DNA from: Companilactobacillus zhachilii
GTDB taxonomy: Bacteria > Bacillota > Bacilli > Lactobacillales > Lactobacillaceae
Assembly (NCBI RefSeq): GCF_003606365.2
Contig: NZ_CP031933.2
Span: 992,001 to 1,056,000 of the forward strand
Direction of reading: 5' to 3'
Length of the DNA: 64,000 nt
In this document: piece by piece, positions 27,891 to 36,579 of the stretch
Layout: every line of letters starts with the position of its first letter
How positions within the stretch are numbered: position 1 is the stretch's first letter
Notes under the pieces: generated by a model
Databases searched by the model: none
Told to the model about the DNA's origin: nothing
Seen by the model: only the letters and a program-made list of their open reading frames with translations
Translations under genes and position numbers: made by a program

Positions 27891-29585
27891 ATGGATTTTA
27901 AACAACAAGTAGTAGATGCACTAGTTAAGGTTTTACCAGAGGATATTACAGAGGAGCAAGTTACAAAGCTAATCGAAAAGCCTAAGACTTCAGATCTTGG
28001 TGATTATGCTTTTCCAACATTTATCTTGGCAAAGTCATTGCATAAAGCACCAAATATGATTGCTGAAGACTTGGTTGGCAAAATCGATACAACTGGTTTT
28101 GAAAAGGTTGTAAATACTGGTGCCTACATCAACTTCTTCCTAGATAAAGCAGCGTTTTCAAACAATGTTTTGCACGAAGTTCTAACACAAAAAGATGCAT
28201 ATGGTAATGCTGATGAAGGTAAGGGCCGTAACGTTCCTATCGATATGTCATCACCTAACATCGCTAAGCCAATGTCAATGGGTCACTTACGTTCAACTGT
28301 TATTGGTAACTCAATTGCTAAAATCATTTCAAAATTAAACTATCAACCAGTTAAAATTAACCACTTGGGTGATTGGGGAACTCAATTCGGTAAGTTGATT
28401 GTTGGATACAAGATGTGGGGTTCAGTTGAAGAAGTTGAAGCTGACCCAATCAACAATCTTTTGAAGTATTACGTTCGTTTCCATAAAGAAGCAGAAGATA
28501 AGCCAGAACTTGATGACGAAGCTCGTGCTTGGTTCAAGAAGATGGAAGATGGTGATGAAGAGGCCTTAGCACTTTGGTCATGGTTCAAGGAACTTTCATT
28601 GAAAGAATTCCAAACAATTTACGATCGTCTAGATGTTCAATTCGATCACTTCACTGGTGAATCATTCTACAACGATAAGATGGATGCGATTGTTAAGACT
28701 CTTGAAGACAAACATCTTCTTAAAGAAAGTCGTGGTGCTGAAATCGTCGACTTGTCAGAATACGACCTTTCACCAGCCTTGATCAAGAAGACTGATGGTG
28801 CCACACTTTACATCACACGTGACTTGGCAGCTGCTAAATATCGTAAAGATACTTTCGACTTTGTTAAATCACTTTATGTTGTTGGTAGTGAACAAGCAGA
28901 ACACTTTACAAAACTTAAGATTGTTTTGAAGAAGATGGGTTATGACTGGTCAGACGATATCGACTACATCCCATTTGGTTTGATTACAACGGGTGGTAAG
29001 AAGCTTTCAACACGTAAAGGTAACGTTATCTTGCTTGATGATGTTTTAAACGATGCTGTTGCGCTTGCTAAGAAACAAATCGAAGAAAAGAATCCAGACT
29101 TGAAGAATAAAGATGCCGTTGCTGAAGCAGTTGGTGTCGGTGCGGTTGTCTTCCATGATTTGAAGAATGATCGTCGTGATAGTTTCGACTTTAATCTTGA
29201 AGAAGTTGTTCGTTTTGAAGGTGAAACTGGTCCTTACGTTCAATATACAAATGCTCGTGCCTTGAGTATCTTGAGAAAAGCTGGCGATGTTGATTATATC
29301 GATGTTAAAGACATGGCCGTTACAACTCCAGAAGCTTGGGACACAATCAAGTTACTTCAAGACTTTGGCAACGTTGTTGATCGTGCTGCTAGAGAATACG
29401 AACCATCAGTTGTTGCTAAGTATGTTTTGAAGCTTGCTAAGAGTTTCAACCAATACTACGCACACAGCAAGATTTTGGCTGATGACGAAGGTTTGAAGGC
29501 TAGACTTGCTTTAGTTAAGTCAGTTTCAATCGTTCTTCAAATGTCATTAGGACTCTTAGGTGTTAAGGCTCCAGAAGAAATGTAG
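27891..29585 (+). CDS. argS: Arginyl-tRNA synthetase
   Basis: Class Ia synthetase of 564 residues from ATG 27891 (GGAGG 7 bases before); a longer frame runs back into the T-box and is not used. An N-terminal tRNA-recognition domain (about 1-110) leads to the catalytic Rossmann core with SSPNIAKPMSMGHLRST (HIGH-type signature) and KKLSTRKGNVI (KMSKS-type). The C-terminal anticodon domain ends MSLGLLGVKAPEEM, typical of ArgRS. Its place after arcC links arginine breakdown to tRNA charging, with a T-box sensing arginine depletion. Confidence 0.97.
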   Translation: MDFKQQVVDALVKVLPEDITEEQVTKLIEKPKTSDLGDYAFPTFILAKSLHKAPNMIAEDLVGKIDTTGFEKVVNTGAYINFFLDKAAFSNNVLHEVLTQKDAYGNADEGKGRNVPIDMSSPNIAKPMSMGHLRSTVIGNSIAKIISKLNYQPVKINHLGDWGTQFGKLIVGYKMWGSVEEVEADPINNLLKYYVRFHKEAEDKPELDDEARAWFKKMEDGDEEALALWSWFKELSLKEFQTIYDRLDVQFDHFTGESFYNDKMDAIVKTLEDKHLLKESRGAEIVDLSEYDLSPALIKKTDGATLYITRDLAAAKYRKDTFDFVKSLYVVGSEQAEHFTKLKIVLKKMGYDWSDDIDYIPFGLITTGGKKLSTRKGNVILLDDVLNDAVALAKKQIEEKNPDLKNKDAVAEAVGVGAVVFHDLKNDRRDSFDFNLEEVVRFEGETGPYVQYTNARALSILRKAGDVDYIDVKDMAVTTPEAWDTIKLLQDFGNVVDRAAREYEPSVVAKYVLKLAKSFNQYYAHSKILADDEGLKARLALVKSVSIVLQMSLGLLGVKAPEEM

Positions 29586-29597
29586 GGTGAATCGGTT

Positions 29598-30518
29598 TTG
29601 GATAGAAAACTTTTTAGCGAACTATCAGAAATAAAAACAACCACACTAGATTTAGCGTGGCTGTTACTGGCAATTGGTTTTACTTATCTGAATTATGAAA
29701 CTTTTAATTTCTTGTATGGACTCTTAGGTTTTGTAGCAGTTTTCTTCATTCATTTATTTATTAATTTTCATAATAATTATATGGATTATAAAAATGCCAC
29801 GAGTCAAGAATATCGAGAGAAAATCAGCACAATTGGTATTAATCGCGAATCACTGGCAATAGTCAAAAAATGGATGTACGGTTTGGCCATTTTTCCATTA
29901 TTAATTGGAGCCTTTCTTGTTTATAAGACAGGTTGGGTCACCTTAGCAATCGGGGTTGCGGGTGTCTTGATTGGTTTGTCATATTCATCAGGTCCAAAGC
30001 CACTGAACTCAACAATGTTTGGGGAAGCAGTGGTGGCTATTGCCATTAGCCAGTTGATTCCAATAGCCTACTCCTATCTAGGGCTAGCGGGAACAGCTAA
30101 GTTTGATTCTAGTACGGCCATTTCGGTGATCCTAGTCAGTTTACCGAATACCTTCGCATTTTTCTGTGCGGAGTTGAGTAATGGTACGTGCGATTTGGAA
30201 GCAGACATTAAAAATGGTCGTCACACATTGGTGAGTAAAGTAGGGAAAGCCAATGCTTTGAGTTTGTTTAAAGCTAGTTGGTCCTTAGCCTTCCTGCTAG
30301 TTCCAATTTTAGCGATTTTGAAAGTAGTACCTTACATTACACTCCTAATCGTGTTGCTTTATCCAAACATTTGGGACGATTTACGTCCTTATCTGAAGGA
30401 ACAAGTTAAAACAAAGACCTATCCTTTAGTAATCAAAGCTGTAAGTAAATTCTCCGTAACGTATATTTTATTAGTTGCTGTCGGGGCAATTATTAAACTA
30501 GTTATGTCAGCAATTTAA
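29598..30518 (+). CDS. UbiA-family prenyltransferase
   Basis: Polytopic membrane enzyme of 306 residues with about 8-9 helices that would transfer a prenyl chain to an aromatic acceptor (MenA-like in menaquinone synthesis). The first Asp-rich motif is altered to NFHNNYMDYKNAT, and the second is ELSNGTCDLEADIKNGRHTL with the expected spacing. TTG 29598 follows GGGTGA, 12 bases after argS, suggesting read-through. No other quinone genes are nearby, so the substrate is uncertain. Confidence 0.8.
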   Translation: MDRKLFSELSEIKTTTLDLAWLLLAIGFTYLNYETFNFLYGLLGFVAVFFIHLFINFHNNYMDYKNATSQEYREKISTIGINRESLAIVKKWMYGLAIFPLLIGAFLVYKTGWVTLAIGVAGVLIGLSYSSGPKPLNSTMFGEAVVAIAISQLIPIAYSYLGLAGTAKFDSSTAISVILVSLPNTFAFFCAELSNGTCDLEADIKNGRHTLVSKVGKANALSLFKASWSLAFLLVPILAILKVVPYITLLIVLLYPNIWDDLRPYLKEQVKTKTYPLVIKAVSKFSVTYILLVAVGAIIKLVMSAI

Positions 30519-30582
30519 TTGCAGCACCTCAGAAAGAGTAAAATGATAAAAAAATCACTCCTAAAGCTTCTTTCTGAACAAA

Positions 30583-30624
30583 AAAAGAGAGCTCACCTAA
30601 TTGTCGGGATTAGGTGAGCTTTTT
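30583..30624. terminator. Bidirectional terminator
   Basis: AGCTCACCTAAT (30590-30601) pairs with ATTAGGTGAGCT (30609-30620). T4 follows on the plus strand and an A-rich flank gives a T run for the minus strand. It overlaps the last codons of the convergent pseudouridine synthase gene. Confidence 0.9.
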
Positions 30625-31512
30625 GGTTGCCTTTAAATCAGCACATATTAGATTATACATATTTTTTGATATTTTTGCTTGAATAATTTTAGTTTTATCG
30701 CTAAAAGGTTGTTTAAATGCCAATTTATGAGCAAATAAGCTTAAATTTCCAGTTTTAGTATGTGAATTATATAGTGGGTCATTAACGATTGGCCAGTGGT
30801 TATGTGCCAGATGAACCCGTAATTGGTGAGTACGTCCAGTTAACAAGTTTAATTGTAGTAAAGCAAAGTCAGAATTTTTTTTCAAGACTTCATATTTAGT
30901 TATCGCATTTAAACCATCGGAAGTAACCATACGTTTGCGAACATCAGTTGGATCCTGACCGATAGGTAAATCAATAGTTCCTTTGTTATCAATGGGAGCA
31001 TCCAAGTTCACAAGCGCTAAATACTCTCGATGCAAAGTTTTGTTACTCAATTGACGATTAAAAATAGGCACAAGGTAAGGCGACTTACTAATTAAAACTA
31101 AACCAGATGTTTCCATATCAATGCGATGAACCATGTAGGGATGACCATCTTTTAAATAAGCTTCAACATCATTCATCAAAGAATCATCCTCGTCAGCTTT
31201 ATTAGGGTGCGTTTTTTTACCAGCTACCTTGTTGACAACGATAATATCATTATCTTCATAAACTACATCGACAGGATCATGTCCAGGTAAATAATGTTGT
31301 TCAGTTCGAGGTGGAAAATTGAAGTTTAGAGTCACAACGTCATTGTCTTGAACGATAGTGTTGAAAGAGTTGTATTTACCATTGATTAAGACATCTTGTT
31401 GAATACGAAAAAAATGTTGCCATTTTTTGGGAATTAACCACTTTTTTAAAAGTTCACGAATTGATAATTCTTCGTTGTTTTCACGATGATAAGTTATTAC
31501 TTTCTGGTACAT
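30610..31512 (-). CDS. RluA/RluD-family pseudouridine synthase
   Basis: RNA-modifying enzyme of 300 residues. An S4-like N-terminal domain (about 15-70, SIRELLKKWLIPKKW...VLINGK) is followed by the catalytic domain with VHRIDMETSGLVL, where the Asp of HRID is the nucleophile, and GRTHQLRVHL. The overall pattern fits YjbO/YlyB-type paralogues; which rRNA or tRNA site it modifies cannot be told. It is monocistronic and its start region abuts cloverleaf copy D. Confidence 0.92.
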   Translation of the reverse strand: MYQKVITYHRENNEELSIRELLKKWLIPKKWQHFFRIQQDVLINGKYNSFNTIVQDNDVVTLNFNFPPRTEQHYLPGHDPVDVVYEDNDIIVVNKVAGKKTHPNKADEDDSLMNDVEAYLKDGHPYMVHRIDMETSGLVLISKSPYLVPIFNRQLSNKTLHREYLALVNLDAPIDNKGTIDLPIGQDPTDVRKRMVTSDGLNAITKYEVLKKNSDFALLQLNLLTGRTHQLRVHLAHNHWPIVNDPLYNSHTKTGNLSLFAHKLAFKQPFSDKTKIIQAKISKNMYNLICADLKATKKLT

Positions 31513-31560
31513 GTATTTTTGTCTCCTTGAAGTTGTTTAAAATATTTATATTGTAGATAT

Positions 31561-31747
31561 GCCGTCCCCAGATTCGGACAGTGGTCACTGGCAGTGCGGA
31601 ACGGTCCGAGCCATGGTCTCGGACCTCGGTTTAAGCCTTGCAAATTCGGCAAGTCTTAAACGCGTCCGGTGCTGTAAGAACGACAAAAGCGGTCGTCCTA
31701 ACACCACTTTCACTGCCAGTGACCACTGTCCGAATCTTCCGACTAGT
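31561..31747 (+). repeat. Cloverleaf repeat, type 1, copy D
   Basis: Outer stem 31571-31596 pairs perfectly with 31711-31736 (26 bp). Relative to copy A the arm has GTCACTGGC with GCCAGTGAC instead of GTTACTGGC with GCCAGTAAC, a compensated base-pair change. Hairpin 1 is GGTCCGAG/CTCGGACC. Confidence 0.9.
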
Positions 31748-31893
31748 TCATTATTAACTCAAGAGTGACTTGATATCTCAAATATTTTTCATGGATTTTA
31801 TTATCGTCTTAATAGGATGCTGGAATAACCATGCTAATAAAATATTTATCCATATCAAAATAGATTTTTATCATACTAATTCAAAGACAAACC

Positions 31894-32068
31894 CTAGCCG
31901 GAAGAAACAAAAATTTAGGTCGCTGTGCAGGTGGCCTTAGCACTTTAGTGCTTACACCACGGGACGAATTTTGAAACTCGCGGTTCTTGCGAGGTTCAAA
32001 ATCGAGACTTGAGACCTTGGCTCAAGTCGGTCCCCACAGCGACCTAAATTTTTTGTTCCTGGAGGCGG
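31894..32068 (-). repeat. Cloverleaf repeat, type 2, copy E (reverse)
   Basis: Outer arms 31904-31927 and 32034-32058 pair (AATTTAGGTCGCTGTG and complement). Hairpin 1 on the minus strand is GACTTGAG/CTCAAGTC. It pairs convergently with copy D across a 146-base spacer similar to that of A/B. Confidence 0.9.
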
Positions 32069-32148
32069 CCCCCATAAAAATTAAGACTAATTTTTTAAAT
32101 ACTCCGATAATGTGATAAAATTTGTTCTTATACAGAGGTATTTAAATA

Positions 32149-34221
32149 ATGAATAATAACAATGGTTTTTGGGATTGGCTTAAGCCCAAATTACTAGTTG
32201 CTTGGTCTTTTATAAAAAAATATTGGAAGAGATTCCAGCTAACACGTTGGATAATCCTATTAATTTTGACAGTTATTTTAGTTTTAAGTAGTTTTTGGAC
32301 TTATAAAGCTAAAACTAGCAACGTAGACGATCTGCAATCATCATTGCAAACGAAAACGACTATTTTAGATAAAGACGGCGATGACGCTGGTCAATTATAT
32401 GCTAATAAAGGTACGTACGTTAGTTATGATAAAATTTCCAAGAATATTCAAAATGCGGTTATTTCAACTGAGGACCGAACTTTTTGGACTAATCCTGGAT
32501 TCAGTATCAAAGGTTATGCTAGAGCGGCATTAGGTTACTTGATTCATCACGGGATTTCCGGTGGTGGTAGTACACTAACGCAACAATTGGCTAAAAACTC
32601 GCTGTTAACTCAAAAGCAGACCCTTTCTAGAAAAGGTGAGGAACTTTTCTTATCGATTGAAATCAATCGTGTCTATTCTAAAAAAGAAATTATTACGATG
32701 TATTTGAATAATGCTTATTTTGGTAATGGTGTCTGGGGTGTTCAAGATGCTTCTGAAAAGTATTTTGGAAAAAATGCATCTGAACTTAATCCAGCTGAGG
32801 GTGCTGTTTTGGCTGGTATTTTAAAAGCTCCGAATGCTTATAATCCCATAGATAGTATGAGCAATTCAACATCCAGACGTAATTTAGTCTTGGACCTAAT
32901 GGTTCAAAACAAGAAGTTAACTACATCTGAAGCTTCCTATTACAAGAATACCGCAATTAACTTGAATGACAATTACGAGGTAAGTAGTTCTTACAAATAT
33001 CCATATTTCTTTGATGCGGTTATTGACGAAGCTGTTAATAAGTATGGTCTCAAAGAAGACGATATTTTGAATAAAGGTTATAAGATTTATACGACGTTAG
33101 ACCAAAAGATTCAATCTTCAATGCAAACGTCATTTGATAATATTTATTTGTTCCCAGGGAACGCTTCTGATGGAACCAAGGTTCAAGGTGCTTCAGTTGC
33201 GGTTGACCCTAATAATGGTGGAATATTAGCTGTCGTTGGTGGACGTGGTGAGCATACTTTCCGTGGCTTTAATCGAGCTACCCAAATGAAACGTCAACCG
33301 GGATCAACTATCAAACCATTGGCCGTCTATACACCAGCCATTGAAAATGGTTATAGCTATGACTCAGAGTTACCTGATCAACCAACTACTTTTGGTAAAA
33401 ATAAATATGCCCCAACGAATGCTGATGGAATTTATCAAGATTCAATTCCAATGTACAAGGCTTTATATCAAAGTGAAAATATCCCAGCAGTTGCCTTATT
33501 GGATAAAATTGGTGTCAAAAAGGGTGTTAGTTCAGTTGAGAACTTTGGAATCAAGGTTCACAAAAATGACCAAAATTTGGCCTTAGCCTTAGGTGGATTG
33601 GAAACAGGAGTTTCACCTCTACAAATGGCTCGTGCTTATACGGCTTTTGCTAATGAAGGTAAGTTGGCTGATACGCATTTTATTACCAAGATTGTCGACT
33701 CAACTGGGACAGTCATTGTTAATAATACAAGTAGTTCAACTAAGCAAATTATTAGTAAGAATACGGCCAAAGAAATGACCAGTATGATGCTTGGTGTTTA
33801 CAACGAAGGAACCGGTAAGTTAGCAAAACCCGCTGGCTATCAAATTGCTGGTAAGACTGGTAGTACTGAAGTTCCTCAATCTTATGGTTACGCTGGTACC
33901 AAAGATCAATGGATGATAGGTTATACGCCAGATGTGGTCGTTGCCAGTTGGATGGGCTTTGATAATACTGATATTAATCATTTCTTGACTGGTTCCAATG
34001 AAAATGGAATGTCGACTTTATTTAAGAATGAAATGACCAATATTTTACCTGACACTAAAGAAACCGATTTTGGTGTTAAGGATGCCTCAAGTTTAGCCCA
34101 AGGAAATACTTCGGATAGTGGCAAAAATGACATTGCTAAATCTATCCAAGATGGGGTAAACAACGTTAAAAATAAAGCTACAGAATGGTATAATGATATT
34201 AAGAACTTTTTTGGTCAATAG
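32149..34221 (+). CDS. Bifunctional class A penicillin-binding protein
   Basis: Peptidoglycan polymerase and crosslinker of 690 residues. A cytoplasmic N-terminus and one helix (WIILLILTVILVLSSFW) precede the GT51 domain with catalytic E108 in STEDRTFW, GGSTLTQQLAKN and the NAYFGNGVWG motif. The transpeptidase domain has the SxxK motif STIK (S386, K389), SEN and KTGS (K569). The C-terminus is Asp/Lys-rich. It resembles PBP1A/2A. It appears to form a unit with the YlbF-family gene 9 bases later. Confidence 0.95.
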   Translation: MNNNNGFWDWLKPKLLVAWSFIKKYWKRFQLTRWIILLILTVILVLSSFWTYKAKTSNVDDLQSSLQTKTTILDKDGDDAGQLYANKGTYVSYDKISKNIQNAVISTEDRTFWTNPGFSIKGYARAALGYLIHHGISGGGSTLTQQLAKNSLLTQKQTLSRKGEELFLSIEINRVYSKKEIITMYLNNAYFGNGVWGVQDASEKYFGKNASELNPAEGAVLAGILKAPNAYNPIDSMSNSTSRRNLVLDLMVQNKKLTTSEASYYKNTAINLNDNYEVSSSYKYPYFFDAVIDEAVNKYGLKEDDILNKGYKIYTTLDQKIQSSMQTSFDNIYLFPGNASDGTKVQGASVAVDPNNGGILAVVGGRGEHTFRGFNRATQMKRQPGSTIKPLAVYTPAIENGYSYDSELPDQPTTFGKNKYAPTNADGIYQDSIPMYKALYQSENIPAVALLDKIGVKKGVSSVENFGIKVHKNDQNLALALGGLETGVSPLQMARAYTAFANEGKLADTHFITKIVDSTGTVIVNNTSSSTKQIISKNTAKEMTSMMLGVYNEGTGKLAKPAGYQIAGKTGSTEVPQSYGYAGTKDQWMIGYTPDVVVASWMGFDNTDINHFLTGSNENGMSTLFKNEMTNILPDTKETDFGVKDASSLAQGNTSDSGKNDIAKSIQDGVNNVKNKATEWYNDIKNFFGQ

Positions 34222-34230
34222 GAGGATCAT

Positions 34231-34572
34231 ATGAACATTTACGATAGTGCTAATCAACTCGAACAAGATTTAAGAAAGACAACCGAAGTTGCTGAATTAA
34301 AGCTTGCTTTTGAAGCTGTTAAAGCCAACGACTTGGCTTACAAGCTTTTCGACAAGGTTCAAAACAAACAATTTGAACTACAACAAAAGCAAATGCAAGG
34401 TCAAGAAATTACTGATGACGACATTAAAGCAATGCGTGAATTGACAGATCAACTTTCAAATTACACTGAAATCCAAAACTTAATGGAAAAAGAGCAAAAG
34501 ATGAATTCAATGATGGATGAATTGAACAAAATCATTTCAAAGCCTATCGCAGAAATTTATCAAGATAAATAA
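34231..34572 (+). CDS. YlbF/YmcA-family protein (YheA-like)
   Basis: A 113-residue all-helical protein (MNIYDSANQLEQDLRKT...). The pattern NDLAYKLFDKVQNKQFELQQKQMQG and the C-terminal LMEKEQKMNSMMDELNK are characteristic of the COG3679 family. YlbF and YmcA act with YaaT in RNase Y-linked mRNA processing in Bacillus; the role of YheA-type members is less clear. An AGGAGG site precedes the ATG, 9 bases after the PBP gene. Confidence 0.9.
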   Translation: MNIYDSANQLEQDLRKTTEVAELKLAFEAVKANDLAYKLFDKVQNKQFELQQKQMQGQEITDDDIKAMRELTDQLSNYTEIQNLMEKEQKMNSMMDELNKIISKPIAEIYQDK

Positions 34573-34573
34573 C

Positions 34574-34616
34574 AAGGACTTAGGGCTTAAGTAATTTGCT
34601 TAAGTCCTTTTCTTTT
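34574..34616 (+). terminator. Rho-independent terminator
   Basis: AAGGACTTA pairs with TAAGTCCTT, followed by a T-rich tail; ends the PBP unit. Confidence 0.85.
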
Positions 34617-34655
34617 ACAAGTTTAACGGTTGAAAATTAAATGTGCCGCCTTTAG

Positions 34656-34837
34656 GCCGCCTCCAAGAGCAAGAAATTTTGGTCGCTATGGGGACCGATT
34701 CGAGCCAAAGAGCGGTCTCGAATCTCGATTTTGAACTTCGAGAAAACCGTTCGAATTTCAAAAGTCGTCCCGTGGTGTAAGAGCTAAAGCTCTAACGCCA
34801 CCTGCACAGCGACCAAAATTTCTTGCTCTTTCCGGCT
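34656..34837 (+). repeat. Cloverleaf repeat, type 2, copy G
   Basis: Outer arm AAGAGCAAGAAATTTTGGTC (from 34665) pairs with 34805-34830. Hairpin 1 GATTCGAG/CTCGAATC has a longer, self-complementary loop. Hairpin 3 is GTAAGAGCT/AGCTCTAAC. It converges with copy F across 170 bases that hold no gene. Confidence 0.9.
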
Positions 34838-35007
34838 CGCTCACTCTTTGATTTTTAATCAGGAGTGAATAGTTTTAAGTATCATGATGTCATTGATGAC
34901 TAGGGTTATAGAATGCAGTGTATATTTTGATTTTAAATGTAATTTTTAATCCGTAATCAAAAAATCAACTGTGGTCTGTCTTCAAGCTATCCTTGAGTTA
35001 AGAAAGA

Positions 35008-35196
35008 ACTAGTCGGAAGATTTGGACAGTGGTTACTGGCAGTGAAAGTAGTGTTAGGACGACCGTTTTTTGTCGTTCTTACAGCACCGGGCGCGTTTAA
35101 GACTTGCCGAACTTTGCAAGGCTTAAACCGAGGTTCGAGACAGTGGCTCGGGCCGTTCCGCACTGCCAGTAACCACTGTCCAAATCTGGAGACGGC
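35008..35196 (-). repeat. Cloverleaf repeat, type 1, copy F (reverse)
   Basis: Outer arm 35019-35044 pairs perfectly with 35161-35186 (26 bp). It differs from copy A by a compensated change (GATTTGG/CCAAATC against GATTCGG/CCGAATC). Hairpin 1 has two mismatches. The stretch from here to 35413 is AT-rich and shows no gene. Confidence 0.9.
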
Positions 35197-35413
35197 ATAT
35201 CCATAATATAAATAATTTGAAGACACATCCTGCCACACATAAATTTAATATAAATTATCGTAAATTATTTCTTTTTATTTTTTCTTAAGGATTAAAATTG
35301 TAAAATTAATTATAGGTTAAACATGGTGCCAATTAGTTTTTTGAATATGAGTTTTAATAATCTTTGTATTCTTAAAATAAATCTTTCGTATATAGAAGCA
35401 AGGGAGTTTGAGA

Positions 35414-36577
35414 ATGAAGTTTTTGCATGCAGCAGATTTACATTTAGATACACCTTTTATCGGTATTAGTAGTTTTTCAAAAGAACTTCAAAAAGAACTG
35501 CAAGAGTCAACTTATTCAGCAGCTAAAAAGCTCTTTGCTACTGCTTTGGAACAACAAGTTGATTTCGTTATTTTAGCGGGCGATATTTTTGACGATACTG
35601 ATAGTTCGCTAAAGGCACAAATGTTTTTGCGTGATGAATTTGAAAAACTAAGGCAGGCTGAAATAAAGGTTTATTTAATTTATGGTAATCATGATTATTA
35701 TCGTAATAATTTTGCTGTAGTAAAGTTCCCTGATAATGTGACTGTTTTTGGCCAAGATGTTACAACGGTCACACAGATGACGAAAGATGGTCAACGTGTT
35801 GGTCTGACTGGGTTCAGTTATTATCAACAACACATTAAGGAGTCAGTCGGTGCATCTTATCCTCAACGGGGTGATTTTGATTATCAAATTGGAATCTTGC
35901 ATGCGGGTGTTGGTGATGACAATTATGCGCCATTTCAAGTTAACGACTTAATACAAAAGGGTTATGATTACTGGGCTTTGGGCCATATTCATAAGCGTCA
36001 AATATTGCATGAAACACCAATGGTCGTCTATCCAGGTGATCTGCAAGGGCGCAACCAAAACGATACTACGCCAAAGGGCTTTTATCTTGTTACCGTTGAA
36101 AATCAAGTGACTGAGATGAAGTTTGTCAAAAGTAGCCTTTATACTTGGGACAAAGCGACGATTGAAGCTCGAATTGAAGATACAACTGATTCTTTAATTA
36201 ATAAGATTACTGATGTCTTGGATAGTCCGGAAGTTCTATTAACTTTAACAATCAATAATGCTCAAAAACTGAATACTGATGTTTTGAAAATGTTGAAGCG
36301 AAATGAAATTCTTCAACACTTTAATAATGTCAAAACGCCAAGTGTTCTTTATAAAATATATTTAAAATTTAATGATAATCCCCAATTATCACAAATTGAT
36401 CAAAAATATTGGGACGAGGCCGAAGAAACAACAATTAATTTAGATGATATTAAAGACCTTGATAGTAAATTGTATTCCTCAAGTATTATTCGTGATCACA
36501 TTAATGATCCTGATTTCTTGAAAGTCATAACGGAGATGACTCGTAATACGATTAATCAAAAATATACTGGAGAATAA
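35414..36577 (+). CDS. yhaO: Metallophosphoesterase, DNA repair exonuclease (YhaO)
   Basis: SbcD/Mre11-like nuclease of 387 residues. ATG 35414 lies 7 bases after GGGAG. Metal-binding motifs are in order: LHAADLHLD, ILAGDIFDD, YGNHDYY, ILHAG and ALGHIHK. The C-terminal 150 residues form the capping region. Its partner gene, the SMC-like ATPase yhaN, follows 2 bases after the stop, mirroring the SbcCD arrangement and the Bacillus yhaO-yhaN-yhaM order. Confidence 0.92.
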   Translation: MKFLHAADLHLDTPFIGISSFSKELQKELQESTYSAAKKLFATALEQQVDFVILAGDIFDDTDSSLKAQMFLRDEFEKLRQAEIKVYLIYGNHDYYRNNFAVVKFPDNVTVFGQDVTTVTQMTKDGQRVGLTGFSYYQQHIKESVGASYPQRGDFDYQIGILHAGVGDDNYAPFQVNDLIQKGYDYWALGHIHKRQILHETPMVVYPGDLQGRNQNDTTPKGFYLVTVENQVTEMKFVKSSLYTWDKATIEARIEDTTDSLINKITDVLDSPEVLLTLTINNAQKLNTDVLKMLKRNEILQHFNNVKTPSVLYKIYLKFNDNPQLSQIDQKYWDEAEETTINLDDIKDLDSKLYSSSIIRDHINDPDFLKVITEMTRNTINQKYTGE

Positions 36578-36579
36578 TC

